Positions 34,764 to 43,267 of a stretch of DNA of 62,577 nt are shown here, piece after piece. Origin of the DNA: Ruminococcus sp. (GTDB lineage: Bacteria; Bacillota; Clostridia; Oscillospirales; Ruminococcaceae); the NCBI GenBank assembly GCA_031262105.1, contig JAISIH010000019.1:1-62577 (forward strand), given 5' to 3'. Both the position numbers and the translations under genes were made by a program. Below the pieces are notes generated by a model. That model was not told the origin of the DNA. It made no database searches and was given only the letters and a program-made list of their open reading frames with translations. The stretch's first letter is position 1. Every line of letters starts with the position of its first letter.

Positions 34764-36995
34764 ATGGATAAGAATATCGGCAAAAGGCTCGACGGGCGTT
34801 ATGAGATAACCGAACTCATCGGCGTCGGCGGCATGGCTGATGTTTATAAAGCAACCGACATCTTAGAGGGAAAAGTTGTCGCAGTCAAGATACTAAAGCC
34901 GGAATTTTCCGACAATGAGGAGTTTATACGCCGCTTTCGCAACGAGTCGAAGGCGATTGCTGTGCTTTCTCACCCGAACATCGTAAAGATTTTCGACGTC
35001 GGTTTTACCGATAAGCTTCAGTTTATCGTTATGGAGTACATTGACGGAATAACCCTCAAGGAATTTATCGAGCAACAGGGCGTCTTAAAGTGGAAGGACA
35101 GTATCCACTTCATCATTCAAATTTTAAGGGCTCTCCAGCACGCACACGACCGCGGCATAGTCCACCGCGACATAAAGCCGCAAAATATCATGCTCTTCCC
35201 GGACGGAACTATAAAGGTCATGGACTTCGGGATTGCGCGTTTTGCCCGTGAAGAACTAAAGACGATTTCCGACAAGGCAATCGGTTCTGTCCACTATATC
35301 AGCCCCGAACAGGCGTCCGGGAACGTTACCGATGAACGCTCCGACATATATTCTGTCGGGATAATGATGTATGAGATGCTGACCGGGATTAAGCCTTTCG
35401 ATGCGGATAACCCCGTTACCGTGGTTCTCATGCATATGCAAAAGGGCGCGAGACCTCCCCGTCAGATTAACGACACCATCCCCGAGGGGCTTGAAGAAAT
35501 TGTCATAAGGGCAATGCAAGCCGACCCTTCAAAGCGTTATCAGTCCGCTTCCGAGATGATTAAGGACATTGAAGAATTCAAGCGCAACCCCGCAATAATC
35601 TTCGCTTACGAATACGCTTCAAAGGAACAGACGCAAAATTTCTCCCCCGCGGTTAAGGAATCCGCTTCCCGCGCCTTTGAAAATACCCTCGACCGAAACA
35701 GCGTTTCCGCCGACAGCGACAGGGATATAACCTCACGGAAGAAGAATGAGGAAAAACAGGGCAGCAAGGTACGTACAAAAACACGAGACGAGCTTAAACG
35801 CCTTGAATACGACGACGATGATGACGAAGACGGCGATGTATCAAAATCTTCATACTTTGTTGCAATATTAACCGCAATCGCGGCGGGTATTGTTATTCTT
35901 GTGGTTGCTTTTGTAGTAATACAGCTAATTGACATTACAAAGGGCAGCGGTGAAGCCGAATTATTGGAGATGACAGACCTTATCGGGCTTTCTTATCAGG
36001 ATGTTAAGGTAGCTTATGCCGATAAATTTGAGCTTCGCAATGCCGGCGAAGAATATAACGATATGTGGCCGGCGGGAGCAATTATCCGCCAGTCTATCGA
36101 AGCGGGCGACAACTACAAAAAAGGCGTAGCAATCCAAGAAGTAACCGTCAGCAAGGGCAAGCGTCAGGTCATTATCGACAATGTTTACGGTCAGGAAGCC
36201 GAAGCGGCGACAGCGATACTGATGGCGAACGGCAATTTTATCGTGCGGCAGGTCTTCCAATCCGACGAAAATGTCGAAGAGGGTATGGTTATAAAAACCG
36301 ACCCGCCGAGGAACGAAAAGGTTGACTCGGGAAGCCTGATTTATATGTATGTCAGCAACGGCTCTGCCCAGCCGCCCATATATGTTCCGAATGTCGTCGG
36401 GCAGACCGAAGAACAGGCGCGGATTCTCCTTGAAAAACTTGCCGTAACGGTCCTTCCCGTGGACTCGAAGGATGCCGCCGGAACGGTTGTAGAACAGAGT
36501 GTGCCGCCCCTTGCGCCGGACGGAACGCCGAATATAATCCGCGTAAACGACCCGATAACAATCAAGGTAAGCACAGGCAATTCCCCTGAAACAACCGTCT
36601 CAATCTCCTTCATAGTTCCGAGCGGGATTAACAAATCCGCATCGGCAACCTTCAGGACTTACATCAACGGTAACCTTAAACTCTCGACTGACATTGACAA
36701 TATCCGCTATACCGAAACTGTTTCCGTCCCCGTTTCCGGCACAGGAACCCAGCGTGTAATTGTCGAGGGCGTTAACAACGACACAAGGAAGCTTATAAGC
36801 ATCGGCGAATACGAGGTAAACTTCGATACGGGAACGGTTACAGAAGTCGAATTCAAGACGCGTAACTTCTTAACCCTCTTTGAAGCGGAGGAGCAAACGA
36901 CAACTACAACCGCTTTCACCTACCCCGACCCGTGGGCAAACGACGATACAATAATAGACGGCGACGAATTCTGGAATAACATCATCGGCGAATAA
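34764..36995 (+). CDS. prkC: PASTA-domain Ser/Thr protein kinase PrkC
   Basis: 743 residues. Kinase domain 1-275 with glycine loop GVGGMADV, lysine AVKIL, HRDIKPQN catalytic loop, DFGIAR and SPEQASG. An acidic linker (DDDDEDGD) precedes one membrane helix (about 363-388). Outside lie three PASTA domains (about 395-465, 466-535, 540-612), then about 130 residues of a Ser/Thr-rich, immunoglobulin-like region of unknown role. PASTA domains sense peptidoglycan fragments or lipid II; PrkC controls wall synthesis, germination and division. Typical position between prpC and rsgA. Confidence 0.95.
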   Translation: MDKNIGKRLDGRYEITELIGVGGMADVYKATDILEGKVVAVKILKPEFSDNEEFIRRFRNESKAIAVLSHPNIVKIFDVGFTDKLQFIVMEYIDGITLKEFIEQQGVLKWKDSIHFIIQILRALQHAHDRGIVHRDIKPQNIMLFPDGTIKVMDFGIARFAREELKTISDKAIGSVHYISPEQASGNVTDERSDIYSVGIMMYEMLTGIKPFDADNPVTVVLMHMQKGARPPRQINDTIPEGLEEIVIRAMQADPSKRYQSASEMIKDIEEFKRNPAIIFAYEYASKEQTQNFSPAVKESASRAFENTLDRNSVSADSDRDITSRKKNEEKQGSKVRTKTRDELKRLEYDDDDDEDGDVSKSSYFVAILTAIAAGIVILVVAFVVIQLIDITKGSGEAELLEMTDLIGLSYQDVKVAYADKFELRNAGEEYNDMWPAGAIIRQSIEAGDNYKKGVAIQEVTVSKGKRQVIIDNVYGQEAEAATAILMANGNFIVRQVFQSDENVEEGMVIKTDPPRNEKVDSGSLIYMYVSNGSAQPPIYVPNVVGQTEEQARILLEKLAVTVLPVDSKDAAGTVVEQSVPPLAPDGTPNIIRVNDPITIKVSTGNSPETTVSISFIVPSGINKSASATFRTYINGNLKLSTDIDNIRYTETVSVPVSGTGTQRVIVEGVNNDTRKLISIGEYEVNFDTGTVTEVEFKTRNFLTLFEAEEQTTTTTAFTYPDPWANDDTIIDGDEFWNNIIGE

Positions 36996-37031
36996 ACAGT
37001 TAAAAAAGTTTAGTTTGAATACGAGCAAAAT

Positions 37032-37952
37032 ATGAATAAAATAAGGGAATTGTCTGAAACGTACGAGGGTAAAATTTTAGGTTCAGTCGGCGGGATTTTC
37101 ACCGTCGAGACCGAAGATGCCGTTTTAACCTGCAAGGCAAGGGGGATTTTCCGCAAAGACGGAATTTCTCCCTATGTCGGCGACAGCGTTAATATAATGA
37201 AGGTCGGGGATAATGACGCGGTTATCGTTGAAATTTTGCCCCGCAAGAATGAAATCGTGCGTCCGCCTGTTGCGAACGTAGATTCCATTGTTTTTGTCGT
37301 TTCTACAACCCTGCCGTCGCCTAATCTCGAAATTTTAGATAAATTCCTTGCTATTGCCGAATTTAAGAATATATCATCCTGCATTGCGGTTACGAAGACA
37401 GATTTAGCAGTCGGCTCGGCAGTTTCGTCGCTCATAAATACATATGACGGAAAGGTAGCGAAGGTTTTCGCGATTGATTATAACAACCCCGAAAGCTATA
37501 AGGAACTTTATGACAGCCTCGCGGGGAAAACAGCCGTCTTCACCGGGAACACAGGTGTCGGGAAGTCAACGCTCCTTAACCACATCGACAGCCGCATAAA
37601 ATCGGAGGTCGGCGAAGTCAGCCGAAAGCTCGGACGAGGGCGGCACACAACACGAACCGTTACCCTTTTTAAGCTTGATAACGGCGCGTATGTTGCCGAT
37701 ACACCCGGTTTCGGCGTTTTTGAAACCACACGTTATGATTACATACATAAGGAAAATTTGGCAGAATATTTCAAGGACTTTAAGCCCTTTATCCACGACT
37801 GCCGTTATCAGGACTGCACCCACACGAAAGAAATCGGCTGTGAGGTTATCGAAGCGGTGAGAACGGGTAAAATTCCGCAGACGCGTTTTGATAATTACCT
37901 TAAAATGTATGATGAAGTTTCGCTTATTAAGCTTTGGGAACAACGGCAATGA
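37032..37952 (+). CDS. rsgA: ribosome small-subunit GTPase RsgA
   Basis: 306 residues. N-terminal OB fold, circularly permuted GTPase with G4 TKTD (about 118), G1 GNTGVGKST (about 172) and G3 DTPGFG (about 222), and the zinc motif CRYQDC(T)H...C (about 257-270). Acts in late 30S maturation. Order prpC-prkC-rsgA is conserved in Bacillota. A second rsgA-like 5' stump lies at 12683. Confidence 0.95.
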   Translation: MNKIRELSETYEGKILGSVGGIFTVETEDAVLTCKARGIFRKDGISPYVGDSVNIMKVGDNDAVIVEILPRKNEIVRPPVANVDSIVFVVSTTLPSPNLEILDKFLAIAEFKNISSCIAVTKTDLAVGSAVSSLINTYDGKVAKVFAIDYNNPESYKELYDSLAGKTAVFTGNTGVGKSTLLNHIDSRIKSEVGEVSRKLGRGRHTTRTVTLFKLDNGAYVADTPGFGVFETTRYDYIHKENLAEYFKDFKPFIHDCRYQDCTHTKEIGCEVIEAVRTGKIPQTRFDNYLKMYDEVSLIKLWEQRQ

Positions 37953-38007
37953 CGTGTTTTCGGGCAATGCACAGACGTTATGAACAACGTAAACTAAAGG
38001 TGATTTT

Positions 38008-39534
38008 ATGTTTCGCAAGATAAACAGTTGCGGGCTTGTGGGGATAAATGCTTTCCATGTCGAGACCGAGATGGATATAAGTAAAGGTGTGCCTGATTTC
38101 ACCATTATCGGGCTCGGAGATGCCGCCGTCCGCGAGAGCAAAGACAGGGTTAAGACGGCGATACAAAGCGCAGGGTTACGCTTCCCGGAGGCGAAGGTTA
38201 TCGTTAATCTTGCTCCGGCAGACGTGAGAAAAACCGGAAGTCTCACCGACCTTTCGATAATTGCGGCACTGCTTTCAGCGACAGGGGAGATACAGACCGA
38301 TCTCTCCGATTCTGTTTTTATAGGCGAAGCTTCGCTCGGCGGGGAGATAAAAGGGGTTTCGGGAATTCTCCCGATGACAATTTTGTCGAAAAAAAGCGGT
38401 TTTAAGAACATTTATGTTTCAACCGACAACGCATACGAAGCAAGTGTAGTTGAGGGAATAAATACATACGGCGTAAAAACCGTCCGAGATTTGGTTGACC
38501 ATTTTAAGGGCGTTAAGCCGATTGCACCGCAGAAAAAATATATTCCCGAAAGGGTTATACCTAAAAACGTTCTTGATTTTGCAGATGTTAAGGGGCAGTC
38601 GGTTGCGAAAAAGGCACTCGAATTCGCCGCCGCCGGGGGGCATAATCTGCTTATGCTCGGTCCTCCGGGGTCGGGGAAATCTATGCTTGCGAAGCGCGTT
38701 CCGTCAATTTTGCCGCCGCTTTCGTTCGATGAGTCGATAGAGATTACGGGGGTTTATTCGGTTGCGGGGCTTGTTGATAAGGATAAGCCGCTTATAACCG
38801 AACGCCCGTTTCGTTCGCCGCACCCGAACGTATCTCTCGCCGCGATTACGGGGGGCGGTCCGATACCGAAGCCGGGGGAAATCTCCCTCGCCCACCACGG
38901 AGTATTGTTCCTTGATGAGCTTCCCGAATTCCCGCACAGTATAATCGAATCGCTCCGCCAACCCTTAGAAGACCGCGAAATAACCGTTTCGAGAACCGCC
39001 GGGAAATCCACCTATCCGTCAACAATTATGCTTATCGCGGCGATGAATCCCTGTCCCTGCGGCTATTTCGGAAGCACAGTGAAAAAATGCACCTGTTCCG
39101 AACACAAGAAAAAGCAGTATATCTCGAAGATCAGCGGACCGATGCTTGACAGATTTGATATACAGATTGAAGTCGGAGAGGTTGATTATGAAAAGCTTGC
39201 GTCCGGGCGGAAGGAAGAATCCTCGGAGGCAATCCGCGAGAGGGTTTGTAAGGCGCGTGATATTCAGGCGGCGCGTTATAAAAACACCGGCATAACCTGC
39301 AACGCCGAAATAACCGACGATATACTCGATAAAGTTTGTGAAATGACCCCCGAAGCCTCCGAGCAGTTTAGGGCTGCCTTCAATAAATTAGGGCTTTCGG
39401 GCAGGGCTTTCTCACGTATACTAAAGGTTGCGCGGACCGTCGCCGACACCGAAAACGAAGAACTAATAGGGAAAAAGCACATCAACAGAGCAATAAACTT
39501 CCGAACCCTCGACAGGAAATATTGGAATACATAA
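38008..39534 (+). CDS. comM: YifB/ComM-family Mg-chelatase-like AAA ATPase
   Basis: 508 residues. N-terminal ChlI-like domain with the EVTEMDIS-type start, Walker A GPPGSGKS (about 218), Walker B FLDELPEF, the sequence MNPCPCGYFG plus further cysteines (CTCS), and the C-terminal Mg_chelatase_C domain. In Haemophilus and Vibrio, ComM is a hexameric helicase that helps integrate DNA in transformation. No other competence genes are nearby. Terminated by the hairpin at 39541. Confidence 0.93.
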   Translation: MFRKINSCGLVGINAFHVETEMDISKGVPDFTIIGLGDAAVRESKDRVKTAIQSAGLRFPEAKVIVNLAPADVRKTGSLTDLSIIAALLSATGEIQTDLSDSVFIGEASLGGEIKGVSGILPMTILSKKSGFKNIYVSTDNAYEASVVEGINTYGVKTVRDLVDHFKGVKPIAPQKKYIPERVIPKNVLDFADVKGQSVAKKALEFAAAGGHNLLMLGPPGSGKSMLAKRVPSILPPLSFDESIEITGVYSVAGLVDKDKPLITERPFRSPHPNVSLAAITGGGPIPKPGEISLAHHGVLFLDELPEFPHSIIESLRQPLEDREITVSRTAGKSTYPSTIMLIAAMNPCPCGYFGSTVKKCTCSEHKKKQYISKISGPMLDRFDIQIEVGEVDYEKLASGRKEESSEAIRERVCKARDIQAARYKNTGITCNAEITDDILDKVCEMTPEASEQFRAAFNKLGLSGRAFSRILKVARTVADTENEELIGKKHINRAINFRTLDRKYWNT

Positions 39535-39540
39535 TGTAAA

Positions 39541-39566
39541 AAACCGCCGAAATTAATCGGCGGTTT
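39541..39566. terminator. bidirectional terminator between comM and the CAP-domain gene
   Basis: Perfect 10-bp stem AAACCGCCGA / TCGGCGGTTT, 6-nt loop, with A and T tracts on both sides; serves the convergent genes. Confidence 0.8.
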
Positions 39567-39601
39567 CGTTGTATTAAGGGTTAACGTTAGTTTTCGCTGT
39601 A

Positions 39602-41848
39602 TCACGGGTCAACGTTTGAGAAAAGCTGTACCCAGTAATTTATATAGGTGCCGCTGTAGTTTTGGTAATAGCCCACGCCCATGTATCGGTGAGAGGGGTT
39701 AATCATGTTTTCGTAGTGATCGGGGGAGTTAAACCACTGCGTATATGCGCCGAGCGGGGTATAGCTTGCGGTGCCTGCGGCAAGGTTTTCTCCCATAGTT
39801 CCATAGCCGTAAAAGCCGTCAAAATATCCGATTTCTTCAAAGACTGTAGAAAATCTTGTTCCGTCGGGGCGGGTGTGTGAGAAAAGCGTATACGTCTCTC
39901 TTGCGCGAATGTTTGCAGCCACGCCCAAATCGGCTGAGAGCTGTAACGGAACGAGACCGAGGCTTGTGCGAAGATTATTCACGAGCCTTAACATCTCAAT
40001 TTCATTTGCGGAGAATGAACCGGTGTTGCTGCCGCTGCCGGAGCCGCTGCCGGAACCGCTGCCGGAGCCGCTGCCCGAACCCGAACCGCTTCCGCCGTCG
40101 AAGATTACATTGATGGTTGCGATGTTAACGCTACCGCCGTAAAGTTGAACATAGATTGTTCCGGGGGAGGCAATTGTAATCTGTTCGCCGCCGTACGCTC
40201 CGTTCGGTCTGTCGTTGTCAATCCAGCTCCCGGTTGTACCCAAACGGATTCTCAAGTCTTTGCTGTCGGAAGTTTTGATAATAATTGTCCCGGCGGAAGA
40301 CATAGTGAGGGTTGCGGTTGAGTTATAGTCCATTCGCCCGATTTCCGTCCCGTTAGTTTGTGCGACAATTATCTTGGGGGTACTCGGTGTTGAGGGTGTT
40401 GAGGGCGTGGAGGGAGTTTGCGAACCGCCGCCGCTTCCGCTACCAACAGTTACGTTAAATGTTGCGATTATAGCCGATGAGCCGTAATAACCGACGCTAA
40501 TTGTTGTCGCCCCGGTGATTATAACCTGCTCGCCGGCGTATCTGCTCGGGGCGTCGTTGTCCTGCCAAGAGCCGTTCCCGATACGAACCCTTATATCCCT
40601 GCTGTCGGAAGTCTTAATCTGATATGTGCCGGCTGACGGAACGGATATAGGTGCTGTGCCGTTAAAAGCCGCCCGCCCGATTTCTACGCCGGAGAGGTTT
40701 GCGAAGATGACTGCTGGGGTACTCGGATCTGGAGTTGAGGGCGTCGAGGGCGTTTGCGAACCGCCGCTGTTTCCATTACCGCCGCCAACAGTTACATTAA
40801 ATGTTGCGATAATTGCCGATGAGCCGTAATAGCCAACGCTTATCGTTGTCGCGCCGGTTATGGTAACCTGCTCGCCGGCGTATCTGCTCGGGGCGTCGCG
40901 GTCCTGCCAAGAACCGTTCCCGATACGAACCCTTATATCTCTGCTGTCGGACGTCTTAATCTGATATGTGCCGGCTGACGGTACGGAAATAGGAGCTGTG
41001 CCGTTAAAAGCCGCCCGTCCGATTTCTACGCCGGAAAGGTTTGCGAAGATAACTACGGGGGAACTTGGATCTGGTGTTGATGGCGTGGAGGGTGTCTGCG
41101 AACCGCCGCCGCTTCCGCTACCGCCAACAGTAACATTAAATGTTGCGATTATAGCCGATGAACCGTAATAGCCGACGCTGATGGTTGTCGCCCCGGTTAT
41201 GGTAACCTGCTCGCCGGCGTATCTGCTCGGGGCGTCGTAGTCCTGCCAAGAACCGTTCCCGATACGAACCCTTATATCTCTGCTGTCGGAAGTTTTAATC
41301 TGATATGTGCCGGCTGACGGAACGGAAATAGGGGCTGTGCCGTTAAAAGCCGCCCGCCCGATTTCTATGCCGGAGAGGTTTGCGAAGATAACTCCGGGAG
41401 CGTTCGGATCAACCAAAGGATCGTCAGGCACTTCGGATTCTTCGGGATAGCCGCTTCCGCCTACAGATACGTTAAATGTTGCGATTATAGCCGCTGAGCC
41501 GTAATGCCGTACGGTAACGGTTGCCGCCCCGGTTATGGGAATCTGTTCGCCGCCGTATCTGCTCGGGTTGTCGTTGTCTATCCAGATGCCGTCCCCGATA
41601 TTGACCTGTATGTCCCTGCTGTCGGAAGTCTTAATAAGGTACGTCCCGGCTGAGGGAACCGAAACACCGACAGAGCCGCCGCCCTGTACGTGCGTAATTT
41701 CCACGCCCGAAACATTCGCGAAGATAACCTGCTGTGATGCATCTGCTGAAATCACAAAGTTATTCGGCAGCGCAATGAAAAGCAAAGCTGTCGTCAATAA
41801 TAACGATGAAAGTGTTTTTAAAAATTTTTTCAAAATAACTCCTTTCAA
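39602..41848 (-). CDS. secreted CAP/SCP-domain protein with five tandem beta-repeats
   Basis: 748 residues. Signal peptide (about 1-36, ending SADA). Five repeats of about 112 residues follow, each of the form VIFANLSGVEIG... APISVPSAGTYQIKTSDSRDIRVRIGNGSW...DAPSRYAGEQVTITGATTISV..YGSSAIIATFNVTVGG plus a Pro/Ser/Thr linker; the middle three are almost identical and the first and fifth diverged. A (Gly-Ser)10 run leads to a C-terminal CAP domain (about 625-748; VNNLR, HTRPDG, MGENLA, HYENMI). The repeats were not recognised as a known domain; they probably serve as wall or ligand-binding stalk. No sorting motif. Confidence 0.85.
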   Translation of the reverse strand: MKGVILKKFLKTLSSLLLTTALLFIALPNNFVISADASQQVIFANVSGVEITHVQGGGSVGVSVPSAGTYLIKTSDSRDIQVNIGDGIWIDNDNPSRYGGEQIPITGAATVTVRHYGSAAIIATFNVSVGGSGYPEESEVPDDPLVDPNAPGVIFANLSGIEIGRAAFNGTAPISVPSAGTYQIKTSDSRDIRVRIGNGSWQDYDAPSRYAGEQVTITGATTISVGYYGSSAIIATFNVTVGGSGSGGGSQTPSTPSTPDPSSPVVIFANLSGVEIGRAAFNGTAPISVPSAGTYQIKTSDSRDIRVRIGNGSWQDRDAPSRYAGEQVTITGATTISVGYYGSSAIIATFNVTVGGGNGNSGGSQTPSTPSTPDPSTPAVIFANLSGVEIGRAAFNGTAPISVPSAGTYQIKTSDSRDIRVRIGNGSWQDNDAPSRYAGEQVIITGATTISVGYYGSSAIIATFNVTVGSGSGGGSQTPSTPSTPSTPSTPKIIVAQTNGTEIGRMDYNSTATLTMSSAGTIIIKTSDSKDLRIRLGTTGSWIDNDRPNGAYGGEQITIASPGTIYVQLYGGSVNIATINVIFDGGSGSGSGSGSGSGSGSGSGSGSNTGSFSANEIEMLRLVNNLRTSLGLVPLQLSADLGVAANIRARETYTLFSHTRPDGTRFSTVFEEIGYFDGFYGYGTMGENLAAGTASYTPLGAYTQWFNSPDHYENMINPSHRYMGVGYYQNYSGTYINYWVQLFSNVDP
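40440..41460 (-). repeat. three near-identical ~340-bp tandem repeats in the CAP-domain gene
   Basis: The DNA segment around AACAGTTACATTAAATGTTG recurs at about 40447, 40790 and 41126, with more divergent copies at about 40105 and 41463. Near identity at DNA level means the copy number is likely to vary and assemblies may collapse here. Confidence 0.85.
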
Positions 41849-41871
41849 AACAAAAGCCGGTTTGTAATACT

Positions 41872-41900
41872 ATTATAGTATCAGAAACAGATTTTGTCAA
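41872..41900 (-). promoter_or_regulatory. consensus sigma-A promoter of the CAP-domain gene
   Basis: Minus strand TTGACA (41895-41900), 17 bp, TATAAT (41872-41877), followed by GAAAGGAG before the ATG. Confidence 0.85.
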
Positions 41901-41914
41901 GTGCAATTAAAAAT

Positions 41915-42442
41915 TTAACCCGATATAAAATCTTTGTACATTAATGAGGGTTGAATTCCCGTGTTGTTTTGGTACTTGCCGGATTTATAAAGGTCGTATT
42001 CGCCCTTTATCGTGTGATAGTAAATCTGGCAAATATCGACATTCGGGTAAATCTTAATCGGCTCGATACAAAACATCTCGAGTGTCCAAAAGCCCTTGAA
42101 GCCCACGTCCCCGAACCCGGCGGTAACATGGATAAAAAGCCCGAGCCGCCCGGTTGAGCTTCTCCCCTCAAGCATGGGAACGTAAAAATCCGTCGAGGTG
42201 AATTCGTTCGTCCGCCCGAGATAGAGTTTATTAGGCTCTAAAATAATGCCGCTTTCGGGGATTTTTAAGGAGACCGTCTCGTTTAGCTTCTTCATGTCGA
42301 GCGTGTCGTCTTTATAGTACATAAGTTCGTCCGAAAGCGTGAGGTTAACGCTGTTCGGGTTAACTTTTTTTTCATCATACGGCGTAATAACAATCTCGCC
42401 GTCCGCAATTGCCCGCTTTATCTCTCTTCCCGAAAGTATCAT
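41915..42442 (-). CDS. dcd: dCTP deaminase
   Basis: 175 residues from ATG 42442 (MILSGREIK, the usual start); the GTG at 42451 lies inside the ribosome site. Family motifs: VNPNSVNLTL, EGRSSTGRLGL, HVTAGFGDVGFKG and the catalytic Glu in WTLEM (about 121). Converts dCTP to dUTP in dTTP synthesis. Whether it also hydrolyses dUTP (bifunctional type) cannot be decided by eye. Downstream of rubrerythrin on the same strand with a 66-bp gap that holds a hairpin (42469-42497). Its stop is 14 bp from the -35 of the next gene. Confidence 0.9.
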   Translation of the reverse strand: MILSGREIKRAIADGEIVITPYDEKKVNPNSVNLTLSDELMYYKDDTLDMKKLNETVSLKIPESGIILEPNKLYLGRTNEFTSTDFYVPMLEGRSSTGRLGLFIHVTAGFGDVGFKGFWTLEMFCIEPIKIYPNVDICQIYYHTIKGEYDLYKSGKYQNNTGIQPSLMYKDFISG

Positions 42443-42468
42443 ATCGTTCACCTTTACATTTATATAGT

Positions 42469-42497
42469 ATTCGCCGACAGTAACCCCGCCGGCGAAT
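42469..42497 (-). terminator. hairpin between rubrerythrin and dcd
   Basis: 8-bp arms ATTCGCCG / CGGCGAAT with a 13-nt GC-rich loop and no clear T tract; could be a weak terminator or attenuator of read-through into dcd. Confidence 0.4.
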
Positions 42498-42508
42498 AAA
42501 AACGTCTC

Positions 42509-43048
42509 TTAAAGTGCTTCGGAGAAAACCCTGAAATAGCTTTGCGGGTGAGCGCAAACGGGGCAGACTTCCGGTGCTTTTTTCCCGACATGGATATGCC
42601 CGCAGTTTGAACATTCCCAGATAGCGTCGCCGTCTTTCGAGAAGACAAGACCGCCCTCAACGTTTTCAAGAAGCTTGCGGTAACGCTCTTCGTGGCGTTT
42701 TTCGATCTCCCCAACCTTTTCAAAGAGGAACGCAATCCTTGTGAAGCCCTCTTCGCCGGCGGTTTCGGCGAAACCCTTGTACATCTCTGTCCATTCGTAA
42801 TTTTCGCCCGCAGCCGCGTCGGCAAGATTAGCGGCAGTCGCCGGAACAGCACCGCCGTGGAGTTCCTTAAACCACAGCTCTGCGTGTTCTTTTTCGTTAT
42901 TTGCGGTCATGGTGAAGATGTCGGCAATCTGAACGTATCCGTCAGAGCGGGCTTTGCTTGCGTAATATGTATATTTATTCCGCGCCTGTGATTCCCCTGC
43001 AAATGCCGCAAGCAGATTCGCTTCCGTTTTACTTCCTTTAAGTTCCAT
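42509..43048 (-). CDS. rbr: rubrerythrin
   Basis: 179 residues from ATG 43048, which has CGGAGG upstream; the longer frame to 43111 crosses the promoter. N-terminal ferritin-like diiron domain with ESQARNKY and the second [14 protein letters not shown] helix; C-terminal rubredoxin domain with CSNCG and CPVC knuckles (about 141-160). Reduces hydrogen peroxide to water in anaerobes. Divergent from rpoB with its own consensus promoter. Presence supports an anaerobic host. Confidence 0.95.
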   Translation of the reverse strand: MELKGSKTEANLLAAFAGESQARNKYTYYASKARSDGYVQIADIFTMTANNEKEHAELWFKELHGGAVPATAANLADAAAGENYEWTEMYKGFAETAGEEGFTRIAFLFEKVGEIEKRHEERYRKLLENVEGGLVFSKDGDAIWECSNCGHIHVGKKAPEVCPVCAHPQSYFRVFSEAL

Positions 43049-43082
43049 ATTAACCTCCGAAAAAAGTTTTCTAACTATTATA

Positions 43083-43111
43083 ATTATAGCAATAATTTTT
43101 TGAAATGTCAA
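43083..43111 (-). promoter_or_regulatory. consensus sigma-A promoter of rubrerythrin
   Basis: Minus strand TTGACA (43106-43111), 17 bp, TATAAT (43083-43088). Confidence 0.85.
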
Positions 43112-43176
43112 GAAAAAACTAAAACGAAATTTTCATAATAAATTATGAATAATTTGCAAATTTTAATACAATACTC

Positions 43177-43205
43177 TTGACAAGTTAAAAAGGTAAGTGT
43201 ATAAT
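43177..43205 (+). promoter_or_regulatory. consensus sigma-A promoter of rpoB
   Basis: TTGACA (43177-43182), 17 bp, TATAAT (43200-43205), 63 bp before the rpoB start; divergent from the rubrerythrin promoter. Confidence 0.85.
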
Positions 43206-43267
43206 TAATAAATGTATCATTATGCGTTTTTATAAAAACCGCGTTGTTATTGGAGGGGAAATCGCCT

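Noticed and set aside
40100-41500. Tandem repeats considered as a CRISPR array
   Set aside because: Units are about 340 bp, in frame and protein-coding; there are no short repeats with unique spacers and no cas genes.
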